A stretch of DNA of 10,193 nt from assembly GCA_019247245.1 (NCBI GenBank), contig JAFAPF010000068.1:1-10193 (forward strand), given 5' to 3'. The translations under genes and the position numbers were made by a program. This document shows positions 7,556-10,193 of the stretch, piece after piece (position 1 is the first letter of the stretch; the number at the start of each line of letters is the position of its first letter). Source of the stretch: Rubrobacter sp. (lineage in GTDB: Bacteria > Actinomycetota > Rubrobacteria > Rubrobacterales > Rubrobacteraceae). The notes under the pieces are model-generated. The model did no database searches and was not told where the DNA came from. It was given only the letters and a program-made list of their open reading frames with translations.

Positions 7556-8461
7556 TTGGCCATACGACCAGCAGATATCAGGCGCAAAGAGTTCAAGGGG
7601 GGCTTCCGCGGCTACGACGCCAACCAAGTGGACGATTTCCTTGACTCGGTCGCGGACGAGTTCGAGCGCCTCTTCTCCGAGAACAGACGCCTCACAGAGG
7701 AGGTGGTGTCTCTTAGGGAGCGTCTTGGGCAGTTTGAGGAGCTTGAGGACTCTATCCGGACGGCCCTAGTGCATGCTGAGCAGGTTTCACGAGACCTCCG
7801 CCAGAACGCGACCAAGGAGGCAGAGCTGATCGTCCGTGAGGCTAAGGAACGCGCACACCGGATTCTGGCCGACTCCTCCGGACGAGTCGAACGTGTGCAA
7901 GATTCTTACGAAGTACTCCGTAAGGCCAAGCAAGACTTCGCTAACGACTTTCGCCGTCTCCTAAAGGGTTATCTCGAGGTAATGGACAACGTCGATGTTG
8001 CCTCGGCCAAGGAGATAGAGGCCTCCTTACGCGAACGCCTCGACCTTGAGTCCGTTGCCACCGCACGGCAGGCCGCCGAGAACCGCGGTAGGACGGACGA
8101 CGACACACTCACAGGGACTGAAGCGGGGGACAGCGAAACGACCCGGCATATACAGACCGTCGTAACGCCAGCCGGCGATACGACCAGCGGGCTTGGTCTA
8201 GAGCCCGAGGTTCAAGAACCGGAGGTGGAACCTTCCAGCGCTCAGAACTCCCGCGGGCAAGAGCGCGCGGCCAGGGAGGCAGCCGCTGCGCCGGGGCCCG
8301 CCGATGCTGCCGAAGAGGTAAACCGCGAGGAGCCCATGCCAACCAGAGAGAGCCGCGTTGCTGATCAGTTCTTTGGGCAGGGTGAGTCGCGGGCTGAAGA
8401 TGCCGAAGAGGAACGCAAGCTTTTCCGGGCGAGTCGCTTTCTGCGCCGGCGTGACGACTGA
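7556..8461 (+). CDS. divIVA: DivIVA/Wag31-like pole and septum scaffold
   Basis: DivIVA senses negatively curved membrane at poles and septa and recruits growth or division proteins. The 301-residue product begins MAIRPADIRRKEFKGGFRGYD, aligning residue for residue with the usual DivIVA start (MxLTPxDIxxKEF). This is why TTG 7556, behind GGGGTGA at 5 nt, is preferred over GTG 7547, which overlaps the yggT stop as GTGA. After the N-terminal membrane-binding domain come GYDANQVDDFLDSV, a long heptad-type coiled coil (about 30-170, including an Ala/Glu-rich EAELIVREAKERAHRI stretch), and an unusually long acidic, low-complexity tail (about 170-280). A basic end, FRASRFLRRRDD, follows. That end resembles the FtsZ tail AFLRRR. 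The size and tail are closer to actinobacterial Wag31 than to the short Bacillus protein. Confidence 0.92.
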   Translation: MAIRPADIRRKEFKGGFRGYDANQVDDFLDSVADEFERLFSENRRLTEEVVSLRERLGQFEELEDSIRTALVHAEQVSRDLRQNATKEAELIVREAKERAHRILADSSGRVERVQDSYEVLRKAKQDFANDFRRLLKGYLEVMDNVDVASAKEIEASLRERLDLESVATARQAAENRGRTDDDTLTGTEAGDSETTRHIQTVVTPAGDTTSGLGLEPEVQEPEVEPSSAQNSRGQERAAREAAAAPGPADAAEEVNREEPMPTRESRVADQFFGQGESRAEDAEEERKLFRASRFLRRRDD

Positions 8462-8495
8462 AGCCTTCGGCCGGCCCGCATAGCGTGGAGCCTAC

Positions 8496-8621
8496 GTGAC
8501 GATACGAGTTTCACCCGAGGCGAGGAGCACCGCGGCAAGGGACGATATTAGGGGGAGGAAACGATTAGGCTGTTCGTCGCTGCGGCGGCTGTGGCCGGAG
8601 CGGAGAAGTTATGAACCATGA
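8496..8621 (+). other. Possible small or decayed ORF after divIVA
   Basis: A GTG at 8496 with GTGGAG 5 nt upstream opens a 41-codon frame beginning VTIRVSPEARS and ending in two successive stops. The first strand loosely resembles the start of DUF167/YggU proteins (pattern IRVxPxARR), a family often encoded near yggT and proC. The rest (RRLWPERRSYEP) looks non-protein-like and overlaps the lspA-like remnant in another frame. It may be a leftover 5' end of a lost gene, or chance. Confidence 0.2.
8554..8558 (+). promoter_or_regulatory. Strong Shine-Dalgarno without a normal start codon
   Basis: GGAGG sits 5 nt upstream of an ATT (8564) where a start codon would be expected. Such a strong site without an intact gene supports the view that a coding region once began here. 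Confidence 0.5.
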
Positions 8622-8652
8622 TGATCAAAGGAGCGTCCAGCCGGGACAAACG
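8564..8652 (+). pseudogene. lspA: Remnant of lspA (prolipoprotein signal peptidase II), N-terminal fragment
   Basis: LspA is the membrane aspartyl protease that removes signal peptides from lipoproteins; its gene usually sits directly before rluD-pyrR. Reading from ATT 8564 gives (I)RLFVAAAAVAGAEKL then TGA (8612-8614), like the first LspA membrane helix ending at the usual DQLTK. Shifting the frame by one base at ATGA gives DDQRSVQPGQT. In B. subtilis and E. coli LspA the Gly of the LGQS/LGDT segment lies 14 residues after the Asp of the first motif. Here the matching Glu codon (8603) and Gly codon (8644) are 41 nt apart, exactly 14 codons less one base. A good GGAGG precedes it, but the start codon is ATT. 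The remaining ~130 codons, including both catalytic Asp residues, are absent. This is motif reasoning, not an alignment. Confidence 0.45.
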
Positions 8653-8654
8653 TC

Positions 8655-9641
8655 TTGGCGGAAGAGGTGAAGCGGAAGGTTTGGTGGGCCTCGTCTGTTA
8701 ACCGCGGGGACGAGGACCGCGTCTCGGACGACGGCATTAAACGCTTTGAGGTCGCGCCTGAAGAGGCTGGAGAGCGTCTGGACAAGCTTGTTGCCCGGCG
8801 TCTTGGTGTGAGCCGGAACGTGGCGCGGCGTATGATCGAAGGGGGTCTCGTACGGGTCGCTGGTAGCAAGGTCACACCAGCACGCAAGGCCCGTGACGGG
8901 GAACGGATCGAAGCCCAGCTCGTCGAGGAGGAGCTTAGACCCGAGGATATACCTGTCCCAGTGATCTTCGAGGACGAACATGTCTTGGTGGTGGACAAGC
9001 CCGCAGGGCTCGTGGTGCATCCTGGGGCAGGTAACCGTGAGGGGACGCTGGTCAATGCTCTCCTGGGTAGGGGTATCGAGGGAGGAGAGGAGTCGGAGCG
9101 CCCGGGCGTGGTGCATCGTCTGGACCGGGATACGTCGGGCCTCATGGTGATGACCAAGGGCCAAGAAGCTTACTCGGGGCTCGTGGCAGCACTTACTACG
9201 CGGCGAGTGAAGCGTGTTTACCTGGCCATCGTGGTCGGAAAGGGGCTGCCTGAGACGGGGACGATCGACTCGCCGGTGGGGAGAGACCCTGCGAACCCCA
9301 CCTTGATGGCTGTAGGGGTCGGGAAGACCGCGGTAACACGCTTCGAGCTCGTGCATCGGGCCACAGAATACGCGATGCTACGGGTGCATCTGGAGACAGG
9401 GCGAACACACCAGATCCGGGTTCACTTCTCGGCCATCGGGTACCCTATCTATGCCGACCCCCTCTATGGTAAGCCTATCCCAGGTCGTCGCCTGTGGCTC
9501 CACGCCGAACGCCTGGCTTTCGTCCATCCGGTGACGGGCGAGCTGCTGGAGTTTGAGAGCCTCATCCCTTCGGATCTCCGCGAGGCGGCGCACGAGCTCG
9601 ATGTGAGCTTCCCGCTTGACGCCACCTTACCCTTCTGTTAG
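8655..9641 (+). CDS. rluD: RluD/YlyB-type large-subunit rRNA pseudouridine synthase
   Basis: RluA/RluD-family enzymes convert uridines of 23S rRNA (in E. coli RluD, the helix 69 loop) to pseudouridine. The 328-residue product has an N-terminal S4 RNA-binding domain (about residues 33-90, AGERLDKLVARRLGVSRNVARRMIEGG) and the catalytic domain. There the signature HRLDRDTSGLMV carries the catalytic Asp (D157). Further hallmarks are VVDKPAGLVVHPG, ETGRTHQIRVHFSAIGYPIYADPLYG and LHAERLAFVHP. The start is uncertain. TTG 8655 has only a remote AGGAG, and GTG 8667 has a ribosome binding site that is too close. The first ~30 residues before FEVAPEE are not family-like and may be sequence recruited when the upstream lspA copy was lost. 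Exact target uridines cannot be read from the sequence. Confidence 0.93.
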   Translation: MAEEVKRKVWWASSVNRGDEDRVSDDGIKRFEVAPEEAGERLDKLVARRLGVSRNVARRMIEGGLVRVAGSKVTPARKARDGERIEAQLVEEELRPEDIPVPVIFEDEHVLVVDKPAGLVVHPGAGNREGTLVNALLGRGIEGGEESERPGVVHRLDRDTSGLMVMTKGQEAYSGLVAALTTRRVKRVYLAIVVGKGLPETGTIDSPVGRDPANPTLMAVGVGKTAVTRFELVHRATEYAMLRVHLETGRTHQIRVHFSAIGYPIYADPLYGKPIPGRRLWLHAERLAFVHPVTGELLEFESLIPSDLREAAHELDVSFPLDATLPFC

Positions 9642-9644
9642 CTT
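9616..9644 (+). promoter_or_regulatory. Candidate promoter for pyrR within the rluD 3' end
   Basis: TTGACG (9616-9621) and TAGCTT (9639-9644) are separated by 17 nt. They match a strong -35 and an actinobacterial TANNNT -10. Transcription would start near 9651, giving a leader of roughly 55-60 nt that begins just before the PyrR-loop element. The -35 lies in codons of rluD. No other sequence supports it, so it is a prediction. Confidence 0.4.
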
Positions 9645-9662
9645 GGAAAAAGAAACCACGAC

Positions 9663-9710
9663 CAAACCTTTAACGGTGTCCAGCGAGGCACGAAGGAGGC
9701 AATAGGTTTG
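9663..9710 (+). promoter_or_regulatory. PyrR-binding RNA loop overlapping the pyrR ribosome binding site
   Basis: The leader contains GTGTCCAGCGAGGCAC (9676-9691), which matches the PyrR anti-antiterminator loop core UCCNGNGAGG. GTG/CAC pair, U9679 bulges, CC/GG pair, and the loop is AGCGA. Below it CCTT (9667-9670) pairs with AAGG (9693-9696), part of the AAGGAGG Shine-Dalgarno, leaving a purine-containing bulge on the 5' side as in known sites. A competing longer pair, CAAACCT (9663-9669) with AGGTTTG (9704-9710), would bury the TTG start. Either fold hides translation signals. UMP-bound PyrR would be expected to stabilise the closed form, as reported for Mycobacterium smegmatis, rather than act through a terminator; no terminator is visible. 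Confidence 0.7.
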
Positions 9711-10193
9711 AGACGATTAAGCGCCGACGCCCGTCGGCACGGTCGCCCTGAAGATCTAACCTTCTCTGAGATCCTCTCTAAGGACGGGATGAACCGTTCC
9801 TTGAGGCGTATCTCGCATGAGATCCTCGAACGTAATGCCTCTTCTCTCGACAACCTCGCACTGGTGGGCGTGCTCACCCTCGGCGCGCCGCTGGCAAAAA
9901 GAATCGTCAAGAACATCGAGCATTTTGAGGGTTTGAAGGTCCCGGTGGGAGCTTTGGATATCACCCTGCATCGGGACGATCGAAAGGTATATGGTGAGGA
10001 ACCCATGGTGCGAAGAAGTCATATTCCGTTCGATGTGGCCGGAAAGACGGTGGTGCTCGTGGACGACGTACTCTACACCGGACGGACGGCGCGGGCAGCG
10101 ATGGACGCCCTTCTGGAGCTCGGGCGCCCGGCGGCGATACGCCTCGCTGTCCTCGTGGATCGTGGGCACAGGGAGCTGCCCATCAGGGCCGAT
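9708..10193 (+). CDS. pyrR: PyrR, pyrimidine operon regulator / uracil phosphoribosyltransferase (3' end outside window)
   Basis: PyrR binds UMP/UTP and pyr mRNA to reduce pyrimidine gene expression; many members also make UMP from uracil and PRPP. The 162 codons present run to the window edge. TTG 9708 follows AAGGAGG at 8 nt. Visible: a non-conserved N-terminus of about 25 residues, [13 protein letters not shown] with the RNA-contact His, LDITLHRDD, the PRPP loop [15 protein letters not shown] (Asp pair 119-120), and [12 protein letters not shown] with the two Arg residues implicated in RNA binding in Bacillus. The pyrophosphate loop, usually KTRG, reads LTLG (residues 56-59), so catalysis may be weak or lost while the RNA-contact Thr remains. 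Downstream pyr genes are expected beyond the window. Confidence 0.95.
   Translation, partial: MRRLSADARRHGRPEDLTFSEILSKDGMNRSLRRISHEILERNASSLDNLALVGVLTLGAPLAKRIVKNIEHFEGLKVPVGALDITLHRDDRKVYGEEPMVRRSHIPFDVAGKTVVLVDDVLYTGRTARAAMDALLELGRPAAIRLAVLVDRGHRELPIRAD

Noticed and set aside
8462..8480. GGCCGGCC palindrome after divIVA as a terminator
   Set aside because: Very short stem with no T-run; could not be supported as an intrinsic terminator.
8611..8670. 19-codon ATG frame (starting MNHDDQRS) as a real small gene
   Set aside because: Better explained as the frameshifted continuation of the lspA remnant; it has no ribosome binding site of its own at good spacing and no close family.
8625..9356. 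243-codon minus-strand open frame opposite rluD
   Set aside because: Shadow of rluD; His/Pro/Arg-rich translation with no recognisable motif.
9756..10169. Minus-strand open frames opposite pyrR
   Set aside because: pyrR motifs on the plus strand are continuous to the window end; the reverse frames show no protein features.
1..10193. Novel defence, mobile or CRISPR system
   Set aside because: All twelve genes are recognisable housekeeping genes in a standard order, with no direct-repeat arrays, integrase or transposase motifs, or tRNA genes.

Overview
The window is one collinear, plus-strand division and cell-wall (dcw) cluster that runs into a conserved rluD-pyrR tail. No mobile element, CRISPR array, tRNA or rRNA was found. 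The gene order is murG (5' end outside the window), murC, ftsQ, ftsA, ftsZ, yggS-type PLP protein, sepF, proC, yggT, divIVA, a decayed stretch, rluD and pyrR (3' end outside the window).

Organism: SepF, YggT, a Wag31-like DivIVA and an RNA-binding PyrR point to a Gram-positive-type lineage. The moderately GC-rich bases (judged by eye), the many TTG/GTG starts, and a PyrR site that appears to hide a ribosome binding site fit Actinomycetota. Most well-known actinobacteria lack FtsA, so FtsA beside SepF and DivIVA suggests a deep-branching actinobacterial class or a Bacillota-like lineage. This placement is inference.

Region by region: positions 1-1992 hold the last cytoplasmic steps of peptidoglycan precursor synthesis (MurG, MurC). 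Positions 2002-5060 hold FtsQ, FtsA and FtsZ, that is, the divisome scaffold, the membrane anchor and the ring. Positions 5082-8461 hold the usual downstream companions: PLP homeostasis protein, second FtsZ anchor SepF, proline biosynthesis ProC, membrane protein YggT and pole/septum scaffold DivIVA. Most junctions are 4-nt overlaps or gaps of about 10 nt, so co-transcription and translational coupling are likely. murB and a ylmD/yfiH gene, common in such clusters, are not in the window.

The divIVA-rluD interval (8462-8654) is the most unusual part. It keeps a strong Shine-Dalgarno sequence followed by what reads as the frameshifted first ~30 codons of lspA, the gene normally found just before rluD-pyrR. 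After rluD, a short leader has a candidate promoter and a good match to the PyrR-binding RNA loop. Its stem covers the Shine-Dalgarno of pyrR, which suggests feedback control of pyrimidine genes at translation. Several intergenic hairpins inside the division cluster may also set relative expression of ftsA, ftsZ and yggS.
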